A DNA stretch of 64,000 nt from Polyangiaceae bacterium. Its GTDB lineage: Bacteria > Myxococcota_A > Polyangia > Polyangiales > Polyangiaceae. The stretch is from NCBI GenBank assembly GCA_025936045.1, contig JAICUB010000008.1, positions 117,389-181,388 on the forward strand, written 5' to 3'. The position numbers were made by a program, and so were the translations under genes. The notes beneath the pieces were generated by a model. That model ran no database searches, had not been told where the DNA came from, and saw only the letters and a program-made list of their open reading frames with translations. This document shows, piece by piece, positions 17,299-24,951 of the stretch (its first letter is position 1; each line of letters opens with the position of its first letter).

Positions 17299-18447
17299 AT
17301 GACTCCTCTCACGACTTTGAGCGACGACGAGCGATTGTTCTTCGACACCGTGCTCGGCTTCGCGAACGAGCGCATCGCGCCGAAGGTGTCCGCGATGGAC
17401 GCGGCGAGCACGCTGGAGCCCGCGGTGCTCGCCGGGCTCTTCGAGCTCGGTCTCATGGGCATCGAAACGCCGGCGGAGCGCGGCGGCGGCGGCTCGAGCT
17501 TTTTCAACGCCATCCTCGCCGTGCAGGCGCTCGCGCGTGTCGACCCCGCCGTGTCCGTCGTGGTCGACGTTCAGAACACGCTCGTGAACAACGCGCTCTT
17601 GCGCTGGGGCACGGACGCGCAGAAGGGCCGCTATTTGCCGAGGCTCGCGAGCGAGTGGGTCGGCTCTTACGCGCTCAGCGAGGCGGGCTCCGGCTCCGAC
17701 GCCTTCGCGCTGAAGACGCGCGCCGAGCGGCGCGGCGATCGCTGGATCCTGAACGGCCGGAAGCTCTGGATCACGAACGCCGCGGAGAGCTCGCTGTTCG
17801 TCGTGTTCGCGAACGCCGATCCGGCGCAGGGCTACAAGGGCATCACGGCGTTTCTAGTCGAGCGCGACTGCCCCGGGTTTGCGGTCGGCAAGAAGGAGCA
17901 CAAGCTCGGCATTCGCGCGTCGAGCACGTGCGAGCTCTTGCTCGACGATTGCGAGGTGCCCGAAGACAACGTGCTCGGCGAGCTCGGTCGCGGCTACAAA
18001 ATCGCAATTCTCACGCTGAACGAGGGGCGCATCGGCATCGGCGCGCAGATGCTCGGCCTCGCGGAGGGCGCGCTCGGCCACGCGCTCACGCACGTCCGGC
18101 AGCGCCGGCAGTTCGGCAAGGCGATCGTGGAGTTTCAGGGCGTGGAGTTTCAGCTCGCGCGCATGGCGATGGAAATCGAAGCCGCGCGTCTCCTCGTCTA
18201 CAACGCGGCGCGCCTCAAGGACGCCGGTAAGGATTTCGTGAACGAAGCCGCGATGGCGAAGCTCTTTGCGTCCGAGGTCGCGGAGCGCACGGCGTCACAA
18301 GCGATCGATCTGATGGGCGGCGTCGGGTTTACGCAGGAGTTCCCCGCGGAGAAGCTCTATCGCGACGCGAAGATCGGGAAGATCTACGAAGGCACGACGA
18401 ACATGCAGCTGCAGACGATCGCGAAGGGCTTGGCCTCGAAGTCTTGA
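17299..18447 (+). CDS. acyl-CoA dehydrogenase
   Basis: This FAD flavoprotein catalyses alpha,beta-desaturation of an acyl-CoA and passes electrons to ETF. It shows YALSEAGSGSDAFALKT (substrate/FAD contact), WILNGRKLWITNA, RQFGKAIVEFQGVEF, and the C-terminal KIYEGTTNMQLQTIAKGL with the catalytic Glu of the short-chain class. Length (382) is standard. The protein is close to butyryl-CoA/short-branched-chain dehydrogenases by motif, but chain-length preference cannot be read. It stands alone between aroC (divergent) and a PhyH-type gene. Confidence 0.93.
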   Translation: MTPLTTLSDDERLFFDTVLGFANERIAPKVSAMDAASTLEPAVLAGLFELGLMGIETPAERGGGGSSFFNAILAVQALARVDPAVSVVVDVQNTLVNNALLRWGTDAQKGRYLPRLASEWVGSYALSEAGSGSDAFALKTRAERRGDRWILNGRKLWITNAAESSLFVVFANADPAQGYKGITAFLVERDCPGFAVGKKEHKLGIRASSTCELLLDDCEVPEDNVLGELGRGYKIAILTLNEGRIGIGAQMLGLAEGALGHALTHVRQRRQFGKAIVEFQGVEFQLARMAMEIEAARLLVYNAARLKDAGKDFVNEAAMAKLFASEVAERTASQAIDLMGGVGFTQEFPAEKLYRDAKIGKIYEGTTNMQLQTIAKGLASKS

Positions 18448-18517
18448 ACTGACGCCGCCCGCGCCCGCTTTCGCCGCGTTTTTGGTGAGATCTCCCCGCG
18501 CGCGCTACACTTTCTAG

Positions 18518-19282
18518 GTGCTTACGGAAGCGCAGGTTCGAGAGTTCTTCGACGCTGGTTACCTCGTTCTGCGAGGCACCTTTACGGCCGAGGAGGTCAG
18601 GACGGCGGACGCCGCGTTCCGGCGGCTCGAGGCGCGGGCGCAGGTGCTCGCGGAGAGCGCGCTCGTCGAGGGGTCGTTGTTCGTCGTGGAGCGCCGGGCG
18701 GAGCGTCCGCTGCGCATCGAGCGCATCGTGTGGTGCGGTGGCGCCGAGCCCGAGCTCGGGCGGCTCGGGCGGTCGCCGAAGCTCACGGTACCGGCCTCGC
18801 AGTTGCTCGGCGGTCCGGAAATGGACCAGCTCATCAACCAGGCGCACATCAAAAATCCCGGCGACGGCGTCACGTTCCACTTCCACCAAGACAGCTACCA
18901 TCGCCGCTACGGCACCGAGCTCTTCAGCGACGTGAACGGACGCGGTAGCTTCGTGCAGACGCTGACGGCGATCGACGCGATGAACGCCGACAACGGCGGG
19001 CTCTGGGTCGTGCCGAAGAGTCACCTCGCAGGGCACATCCCGACGCCGGACGGTCGCTTGCCCGAGGGAGCATTCAGCCGCACCGATGCGGTTCCGCTCT
19101 CGGTCGAAGCGGGCGATACGATCCTATTCGGTCCGTTCACGGTGCACGGCAGCGGGCTGAACGCGGGCACGACCCCGCGCCGCGTCTTCATCAACGGCTT
19201 CTGCTGCCCCGGAGCGAACCGTCGCGAGTACCCCGGCGCCGGCACCGGTCTGCGCTTGAAGGCGATCGCGCGGGCGGCGTAG
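18518..19282 (+). CDS. phytanoyl-CoA dioxygenase (PhyH) family protein
   Basis: This is an Fe(II)/2-oxoglutarate oxygenase of the PhyH type. The N terminus (AQVREFFDAGYLVLRG) is typical. FHFHQDSYHRRYG provides the HxD iron ligands and FTVHGSGLN the distal His, with an Arg shortly after (RRVFINGF) placed to bind 2-oxoglutarate. Length (254) fits. The start is GTG at 18518. The natural substrate is not predictable: family members act on branched fatty acyl-CoA, ectoine and many secondary metabolites. It follows the acyl-CoA dehydrogenase on the same strand by 70 bp, so a joint role in lipid breakdown is possible. Confidence 0.85.
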   Translation: MLTEAQVREFFDAGYLVLRGTFTAEEVRTADAAFRRLEARAQVLAESALVEGSLFVVERRAERPLRIERIVWCGGAEPELGRLGRSPKLTVPASQLLGGPEMDQLINQAHIKNPGDGVTFHFHQDSYHRRYGTELFSDVNGRGSFVQTLTAIDAMNADNGGLWVVPKSHLAGHIPTPDGRLPEGAFSRTDAVPLSVEAGDTILFGPFTVHGSGLNAGTTPRRVFINGFCCPGANRREYPGAGTGLRLKAIARAA

Positions 19283-19350
19283 GCTCGCCGGCCGCCAGGC
19301 AGCTGCCTCTTCCCACGGGCCGGACAGGGAGCTATGGTCCGCGCCCGCAC

Positions 19351-19497
19351 ATGGAAGCCGGACTCGTCACCCTCGCGAAGATCGTGGGCACTCTGCTCTT
19401 TGCCATGGGGCTCGTCCCCTGGATCTTCCTGCTCTCGCCCGGGGACTCGAGCGAGCCTGCCGAAGACGAGACGGGCGCCGGCAACGAGCATCACTGA
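19351..19497 (+). CDS. small single-pass membrane protein (48 aa)
   Basis: This gene is below the ORF-track length limit. ATG at 19351 reads a 48-residue protein with one hydrophobic segment (IVGTLLFAMGLVPWIFLL) and an acidic tail (SSEPAEDETGAGNE), ending at TGA 19495-19497. The charge and hydrophobicity layout is coherent and the frame fits an otherwise empty gap between two same-strand genes. I see no homologous family by eye. Codon use is normal for the window. It could still be chance in GC-rich DNA. Confidence 0.5.
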   Translation: MEAGLVTLAKIVGTLLFAMGLVPWIFLLSPGDSSEPAEDETGAGNEHH

Positions 19498-19546
19498 GTT
19501 CGAAGCATGGTAACCGCCGCGTGGCGGCGGCGTACGAAGGGAACCC

Positions 19547-20362
19547 ATGCACTTCGCACAGCGTTCGAACCTTGCTCGGTTGTTCGTGCTCGCCCTGGCG
19601 CTCGGTTGCAGCAAGAAGGAGCCGCCCGCGGGGCTTGCGCCCGTCTCGAGCTCCGCTCTCGAAGCGCCGGACACGGCCGCAGCCGGTGCGCTCCGCCTGA
19701 GCATCGACACGCCCTCGAGCTCCGTGAAGTTTTTGATGGACTCGCCGCTCGAGAAGATCGACGGCGACGCCCCCGCATCGGCCAGCGGCGACCTTTCGCT
19801 CGATCTCTCCGATCTCGCGAAGACGACGGGGCTCGTCCACATCGATCTCGACAAGCTCACGCTCTACCAGCAGAAGCGTCCCGACGGGACCGGCGCTTAT
19901 CAAGCGCGCAGCAAAAATCCCCTCCAAAACGAGCATGCACGCGATTGGCTCCAGCTCGTCCCGCGCGAGGGTGAAGTGACCGCCGAACGAGCGGCGCAAA
20001 ATCGGATTGCGGAGTTTCGCATCGAGAAGGTCGAGCCTTCCACGAAGGACGTGGCGGCGCTCAGCGGAGCCGAGCGCAAGGTGACCGCGACCGTTGCGGG
20101 TACGCTGCGCCTCCACGGTCGGCAGGCGCCGAAGAGCGCCAAGGTCGAGCTCACGTTTCACTTCACGGGCGATCATTTCGACTCCGTCGGCGTGAAGACG
20201 CTCGAGCCGTTCAGCGTGAACCTCGAAGAATTCGAGATTCATCCGCGCGACGGCGCCGGCAAGCTCGTGAAGAGCATCACCGAGACGATCGCGACCACGC
20301 TCAAAGGGAAGATCAAGAGCGAGGCGCCCGTGCAGATCGAGTTCACGGCAAAGCCGAAGTAA
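19547..20362 (+). CDS. YceI-like lipoprotein
   Basis: A lipoprotein signal (LFVLALALGCSKKEPP) gives a mature N-terminal Cys. The 210-residue domain after it reads like the YceI lipocalin-type barrel: RLSIDTPSSSVKFLMDSPLEKIDG, GDLSLDLSDL, RIAEFRIEKVEPS, VTATVAGTLRLHGRQ, FEIHPRDGAGKL. YceI proteins bind polyisoprenoid-type lipids in the periplasm, so binding of an amphiphile is an inference. The stop lies only three bases from the end of the convergent 980-residue gene. Confidence 0.75.
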   Translation: MHFAQRSNLARLFVLALALGCSKKEPPAGLAPVSSSALEAPDTAAAGALRLSIDTPSSSVKFLMDSPLEKIDGDAPASASGDLSLDLSDLAKTTGLVHIDLDKLTLYQQKRPDGTGAYQARSKNPLQNEHARDWLQLVPREGEVTAERAAQNRIAEFRIEKVEPSTKDVAALSGAERKVTATVAGTLRLHGRQAPKSAKVELTFHFTGDHFDSVGVKTLEPFSVNLEEFEIHPRDGAGKLVKSITETIATTLKGKIKSEAPVQIEFTAKPK

Positions 20363-20365
20363 AGG

Positions 20366-23308
20366 TCACTCTCGCACGGCTTCGCGCGCGACGCGCAGCA
20401 CTTCCCGCGTGTCGCCGCGCATCAGCTCGAGCACCACGTCCGTTCCTGCGCGTCCCGCGAGACGGCGGCGCGCGTCGCTCATGCCCGTCGGGTGCGAGCC
20501 GTCGACGCCGGCGAGCACGTCGCCCGCGGTGACGCCGGCGCGCTCCGCCTCGCTCGACGGCGCGACGCTCGTCACGACGACCTCGAGCGCCGAACCCGAG
20601 CCGCGCTCGCCGAGCGTGACGGCGACGTTGCCTTGGTCGGCGGTTTCGTCGTTGGATTTGCCGCTGACCACGATGTGGACGCGGTCGCTGACGCGCCCGG
20701 AGCGCACTTCGACGCTCGCGCGCCCGCGGCCGGAAAGGGCCGACACGGCCTCGAGCGTCTGACGGCCCTCGGCGATGCCGTCGAGCTTGAAACGGCCGCT
20801 CGCATCGGTTTGCGTCATGCCCGGCGGGAGCGCGCCGGCGGGCATGAACGCAGGCGCCGAGCCGACGGCGACGCGCGCGCCCGCCACGGGGTTGCCGTTG
20901 CTGTCGACCACGTCGCCTTCGACGCCGCCCGGCTCCGTCAGATCGATCACCGGCAGCTCGAAGGCACGATCGGCGCGGCCCGTCGCGGCGACCGTGGCGT
21001 CGAGCTCGGCGCGCGCATAGTCGGGGTGATTCACGCTGAGGTGTACCGGTCCGCCGGCGACGTCGGCGAAGCGGTAGTGACCCTCGGCGTCGGTGCGACC
21101 GACGCGGCGGACACCGCCGGCGACGAGCGTGACGGACGCGCCCGCGACGTCCTTGCGCCCGCGCACCGCCGTCACTTCGCCCTCGACGAGCACGCCTGCC
21201 TCGAGCGCCACGCGCACGAGCTCCGGCGCGTGCTCGACGGTGCTGATTTTCCGCGGAAACCCGGGTGCTTCGACGACGATGCGCAAGGCGAGCCCGCGTG
21301 CGTCCGCGATTTCGGCGCCGCCGTCGGTATCGGTGAAGAGCGTCTCGCGGAGCGGCGTGTTCGGATCGATCGACAGCACGGCGACGCTCGCGAGCTCGAC
21401 GGGCACATCCTCGCCGCTCACTACCTTGAAGCGCACCGGCTCGCGCGGGGCCGGCAACGTGAGCTCGACTTCGGTGCGCTGCGACTCCGGAATCGTGACC
21501 TCGCGTCGCAGGGCGACACGTCGATCGCCGCCGGGCCTGCGCACGGAGACGGTCACGTCGGCCGGAATGCCGGTGAGCTCGTAGCTGCCGTCGCGTGAGG
21601 TGAGCACGCTGCGAGTGAGCGACGTGCGCTTGCTCGCGACTTCGACTTCCGCGTTTTCCACTGGAAACGAGCGATCGTCGAGGACACGGCCGAACACCGT
21701 GCCGCCCGCGAGCAGGACGATCTTCACGCGTGCCTCGCCGCCCGGGGCGAGCACGACGCTCGTGCTCGCGCCTTCCACGTAATCGGGGTGGCGGGCGACG
21801 GCGCGCACGCGACCAGGAGTGACCGGGCGCGCGGTGAAGGAGCCGCTCGAACTCGTGACCCACGCGTCCACCGCCGGAGGGGGCGCTTGCGCGAGCGTCC
21901 AGAGATCCGCGCCGGGGGTGACGTGGGTGCCGGGCGCCGGGATCGGCGGCACCGGACCCGGCATCACACCGAGCTCGCCCGCGGGCACGAGCGGCAAAGG
22001 TCCCGGCAGGGCGTAGTCGAAGTGCGTGTTGCGAAACGCAGTCGTCAGCGGCGAATCGGAGATGGGGAGGCCGAACGAGTCGGTGCCGACGACATCGATG
22101 GTGGCGCCTTCGATGGGGAAGCCGCGCGCATCGACCACGTCGCCGTGGAGCACGGCGCCGCGCGAGAGGGCCACCGTCACGTCGCGCTCGTCGGCCGCGA
22201 CCGCGACGAGGGCGCCCGACACGAAGCCGTCGGCGCGCGCACCGACGCTCGCGAGGCCGCGCCCGACGGGCCCGAGCGTGACGTGGCCGTTCGAGCCGGT
22301 GCGTCCGAGCAGCGGAAAGGAGCCGACGCCGCCCGGCGCGAGCACGACCTCGGCGTTCGGAACCACGGCGGGGCTTTCGCCGTCGCCGTCGGTGACGAGA
22401 ATGTTCAGGAAGTGACCGGGCTCGAGCACGAGCGTGACCTCATCGTCGCTCCCGCGCTCGAGGCCGTAGCCGACGAGCGGCTCCGAAGCGTCGCTGCCGA
22501 GCGTGGCGAGCAGGTCGTACGAGCCGGCAAGCAGGCCAGCGATGCGGCAACGGCCGTCGACGCCCGCTTCGGTGCGGCGCGCGGGCCACAGACTCGAGCC
22601 GGCTATCGCGACGGTGGCATGGGGGGCGGGCTCGCCGTTCCGATGGGTCACGAGCACCGAAATCGAGCTCAGGCGCCGGAGCACGAGCGTGACGGGGCCC
22701 GTCACCGCGCTGCGCTCGGCGGATTCATAGCCGCGCGCGGTGACGCTGACGCTCCACGGCGCGCCCTGCAAGCGACCGATCTCGGCGTCGCCCTTCCCGT
22801 CGGTGAGGCCGCCGAACGGGACCGGATCGCTCGTATGGATCAGCACGGTCGCGCCCGCGATCGCCGCGCCGCGCTCGTCAGTCACGTGCACGCGCTCTTT
22901 CGCTTCGCGCTCGAGCGTCACGCTGAGCGAAGTCTCGCCGGCTTCGAGCGTCACGGCGCGTGCCGAACGAGCGAGCCCAGGGCTCTCGACGAGCACCCAC
23001 GCCGCTCCGTGCGGCAATTCGCGCAGGCTCGCGCGCCCGCTGGTGTCGGTGAGCGCGGCGCCGACGGGGTACTCGGCGCCGCGCTGCTCCCAAAACACCG
23101 TGATGCTCGCGTTCGGAAGCGGCGCGCCCGTGCTCGTCCTCACGTCGAGCGCCAGCGATGCGTCCCGCTTTCCCGCCGTCACGGGCAGCGGCGCGCTGAC
23201 GATTTCGACGTTGCTCCGTGGCGTGTCGTGCAGCCCGAGCAGCAAGAGAACGCACGCGAGGACCGCTGAAATCAGCGCGGCGGCGTCGAGAAACCGGCGG
23301 GCGTTCAT
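20366..23308 (-). CDS. giant carboxypeptidase-regulatory-like repeat protein with C-terminal PDZ domain
   Basis: An N-terminal signal or anchor (ALISAVLACVLLLLGL) is followed by about nine or ten beta-sandwich repeats of the carboxypeptidase-regulatory-like type. Each has text of the form GxVxDxxGxPVxGAxVxV, for example VFGRVLDDRSFPVENAEVEV and VEGDVVDSNGNPVAGARVAV. The last 90 residues form a PDZ domain (AERAGVTAGDVLAGVDG, then AGTDVVLELMRGD). It is predicted to be periplasmic or surface-exposed and to mediate protein contacts. No catalytic motif was found. It is divergent from the VWA lipoprotein and convergent with the YceI-like gene. Confidence 0.8.
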   Translation of the reverse strand: MNARRFLDAAALISAVLACVLLLLGLHDTPRSNVEIVSAPLPVTAGKRDASLALDVRTSTGAPLPNASITVFWEQRGAEYPVGAALTDTSGRASLRELPHGAAWVLVESPGLARSARAVTLEAGETSLSVTLEREAKERVHVTDERGAAIAGATVLIHTSDPVPFGGLTDGKGDAEIGRLQGAPWSVSVTARGYESAERSAVTGPVTLVLRRLSSISVLVTHRNGEPAPHATVAIAGSSLWPARRTEAGVDGRCRIAGLLAGSYDLLATLGSDASEPLVGYGLERGSDDEVTLVLEPGHFLNILVTDGDGESPAVVPNAEVVLAPGGVGSFPLLGRTGSNGHVTLGPVGRGLASVGARADGFVSGALVAVAADERDVTVALSRGAVLHGDVVDARGFPIEGATIDVVGTDSFGLPISDSPLTTAFRNTHFDYALPGPLPLVPAGELGVMPGPVPPIPAPGTHVTPGADLWTLAQAPPPAVDAWVTSSSGSFTARPVTPGRVRAVARHPDYVEGASTSVVLAPGGEARVKIVLLAGGTVFGRVLDDRSFPVENAEVEVASKRTSLTRSVLTSRDGSYELTGIPADVTVSVRRPGGDRRVALRREVTIPESQRTEVELTLPAPREPVRFKVVSGEDVPVELASVAVLSIDPNTPLRETLFTDTDGGAEIADARGLALRIVVEAPGFPRKISTVEHAPELVRVALEAGVLVEGEVTAVRGRKDVAGASVTLVAGGVRRVGRTDAEGHYRFADVAGGPVHLSVNHPDYARAELDATVAATGRADRAFELPVIDLTEPGGVEGDVVDSNGNPVAGARVAVGSAPAFMPAGALPPGMTQTDASGRFKLDGIAEGRQTLEAVSALSGRGRASVEVRSGRVSDRVHIVVSGKSNDETADQGNVAVTLGERGSGSALEVVVTSVAPSSEAERAGVTAGDVLAGVDGSHPTGMSDARRRLAGRAGTDVVLELMRGDTREVLRVAREAVRE

Positions 23309-23398
23309 GCAAAAAAAGCTCGTTCGCGGGGCGGTGCGACCGCCGGGCTCACCGTCGTTGGTAGTGCGGCCCGGCCGTCCAAGCTACTCTAGCGAACG

Positions 23399-24571
23399 GT
23401 GACGCGTTTCGTCGGGGCGCTTTCGATCGTGCTCGCGTCCGCAAGCGCTTGTGCCACGGGTGGTCACGACGATCCGCGCGACCTCGTGCGTCCCGAAATG
23501 CCGCCGGGCGAGGAGGACGCGGGCGGTAGCGAGATCACTCCGCCGGACGGCGCCGTGACGCCTTGCGGCCAATTCTGCGGGCAGACGTTTCTGCACGAGG
23601 TCGAGAATCCGCCGAACCTCTATTTTTTGGTCGACCGCTCGAGCAGCATGGATGCGCCCATCGGCAACCTCAGCAAGTACCGGGCGGCCCGCAAGGTGCT
23701 CGGGGAGCTCCTCACCGTGATCGGGCATCGCGTAAAGTTCGGCGCCAGTATCTTTCCGCTGGAAGACGACGCGACGTGCAGTCCCGGCTTCGAAATATTC
23801 CCGCCCACGCTCGGCGGACTGCCGGCCTGCGACGGCTCGCTCGACCCGACCCTCGTGAGCTTCCTCGACGCTTTCGGCTCCTACACGCCGGGCGGTCAAA
23901 CGCCGACCTACGCCGCCGTTTCGAACCTGCGCCCGGAGCTCGAAGGGCTCGACGGCGACACCTACCTCGTTCTGATCACGGACGGCGCGCCGAACTGCAG
24001 CAGCGACGACGCGGCCTGCGACGCCGAGTGGTGCTTGCCCAACATCGAGGGCTACGCATACGGACAGATCAGCTGCTCGCCCGATTTCAACTGCTGCGAT
24101 CCCGCCAATACCGGGCCGAACGCCGGTGAAAATTGCGTCGACGCTGATCGGACCGCGGGCGAGATTTCACGGCTCGCAGCGCACGATATCCCGACTTACG
24201 TCGTCGGTATGCCCGGCGCGGAACCCTATGTCTCCGTGCTGAACCGGTTCGCGGAGGCCGGGGGAACCGCGCGCAAAGGCGCGGTGGAGTACTACGCCGT
24301 GACGGACGAGGACGACCTCCAGGGCGCGATCTACGCCATCGGCACGGGTGTCGCGATTCGGTGCTCCATCGAGCTCGACGCGCCGCCGGACGATCCGAAC
24401 GAGGTGAACGTCTACTTCGACGGTGAGCTCCTTCCGGCCGACCCCGAGGACGGCTGGTCCTGGCAGGACCCTACGACCATCCAGGTCAACGGGGCCGCCT
24501 GTGACCGCCTGAAGTCCGGCGACGTGGTCGATGCCCGCGCCGTCTTCGGCTGCGACACCGTAGTGCGCTGA
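23399..24571 (+). CDS. von Willebrand factor A domain lipoprotein
   Basis: A lipoprotein signal (VLASASACATGG) precedes a VWA domain. FLVDRSSSMDAP carries the metal-ion-dependent adhesion DxSxS motif, GGQTPTYAA the Thr, and LVLITDGAPN the Asp. A long Cys-rich insertion (CDAEWCLPN, CCDPANTGPNAGENC) lies before the end of the VWA fold, and a C-terminal beta-rich segment follows. Such proteins are abundant in myxobacterial envelopes and probably bind ligands at the surface. The start is GTG at 23399. The 90-bp gap to the divergent gene at 23308 holds both promoters. Confidence 0.85.
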   Translation: MTRFVGALSIVLASASACATGGHDDPRDLVRPEMPPGEEDAGGSEITPPDGAVTPCGQFCGQTFLHEVENPPNLYFLVDRSSSMDAPIGNLSKYRAARKVLGELLTVIGHRVKFGASIFPLEDDATCSPGFEIFPPTLGGLPACDGSLDPTLVSFLDAFGSYTPGGQTPTYAAVSNLRPELEGLDGDTYLVLITDGAPNCSSDDAACDAEWCLPNIEGYAYGQISCSPDFNCCDPANTGPNAGENCVDADRTAGEISRLAAHDIPTYVVGMPGAEPYVSVLNRFAEAGGTARKGAVEYYAVTDEDDLQGAIYAIGTGVAIRCSIELDAPPDDPNEVNVYFDGELLPADPEDGWSWQDPTTIQVNGAACDRLKSGDVVDARAVFGCDTVVR

Positions 24572-24659
24572 CGAGCTCCCGCCCGACGCCCCGCGTCCGC
24601 CGTGCTGCGCGTCCTCAAAATTGACGCGCCTTACGTGCGCTGCACTAGACTCCGAACCC

Positions 24660-24938
24660 GTGCCCGACACCGAGCTCGAGGACTTGCGCCGTTCGATCGA
24701 CGCGGTGGACACGCGCCTGCTCGAGCTGATTCACGAGCGCGTGCGCTTGGTGCTCGAGGTGGGCGCCTACAAAGCTCAGCGTGGCCTGGCCGTTTACGAT
24801 CCGGAGCGGGAGCGCCGCATGCTCGAACGCTTGTCGTTGCTCGCGCAGCCGCCCGTCGAGCCCGACACCGTACGCCGGATTTTCGAGCGCTTGATCGACG
24901 AGTCGCGCCGACTCGAGCAGCGCCACACGTCGCGCTGA
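24660..24938 (+). CDS. chorismate mutase (AroQ class)
   Basis: This 92-residue all-helical protein converts chorismate to prephenate, the branch point to Phe and Tyr. Key residues are visible: LRRSIDAVDTRLLELIHERVRLV (Arg of helix 1 and the E/R pair), KAQRGLAVYDPERERRML (the conserved Lys and the DPxRE-type segment), and IFERLIDESRRLEQ. The track start is a TTG 13 codons upstream. The GTG at 24660 is preferred because the preceding residues are not part of the fold. It is monofunctional, with no prephenate dehydratase or dehydrogenase fused or adjacent. Confidence 0.88.
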   Translation: MPDTELEDLRRSIDAVDTRLLELIHERVRLVLEVGAYKAQRGLAVYDPERERRMLERLSLLAQPPVEPDTVRRIFERLIDESRRLEQRHTSR

Positions 24939-24951
24939 CGCGCTTTCACCG

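Noticed and set aside
14675-17302. 875-residue plus-strand ORF
   Set aside because: It crosses the pstS remnant, the Gly-rich lipoprotein and aroC, and is low-complexity Arg/Ala text. It is a shadow frame.
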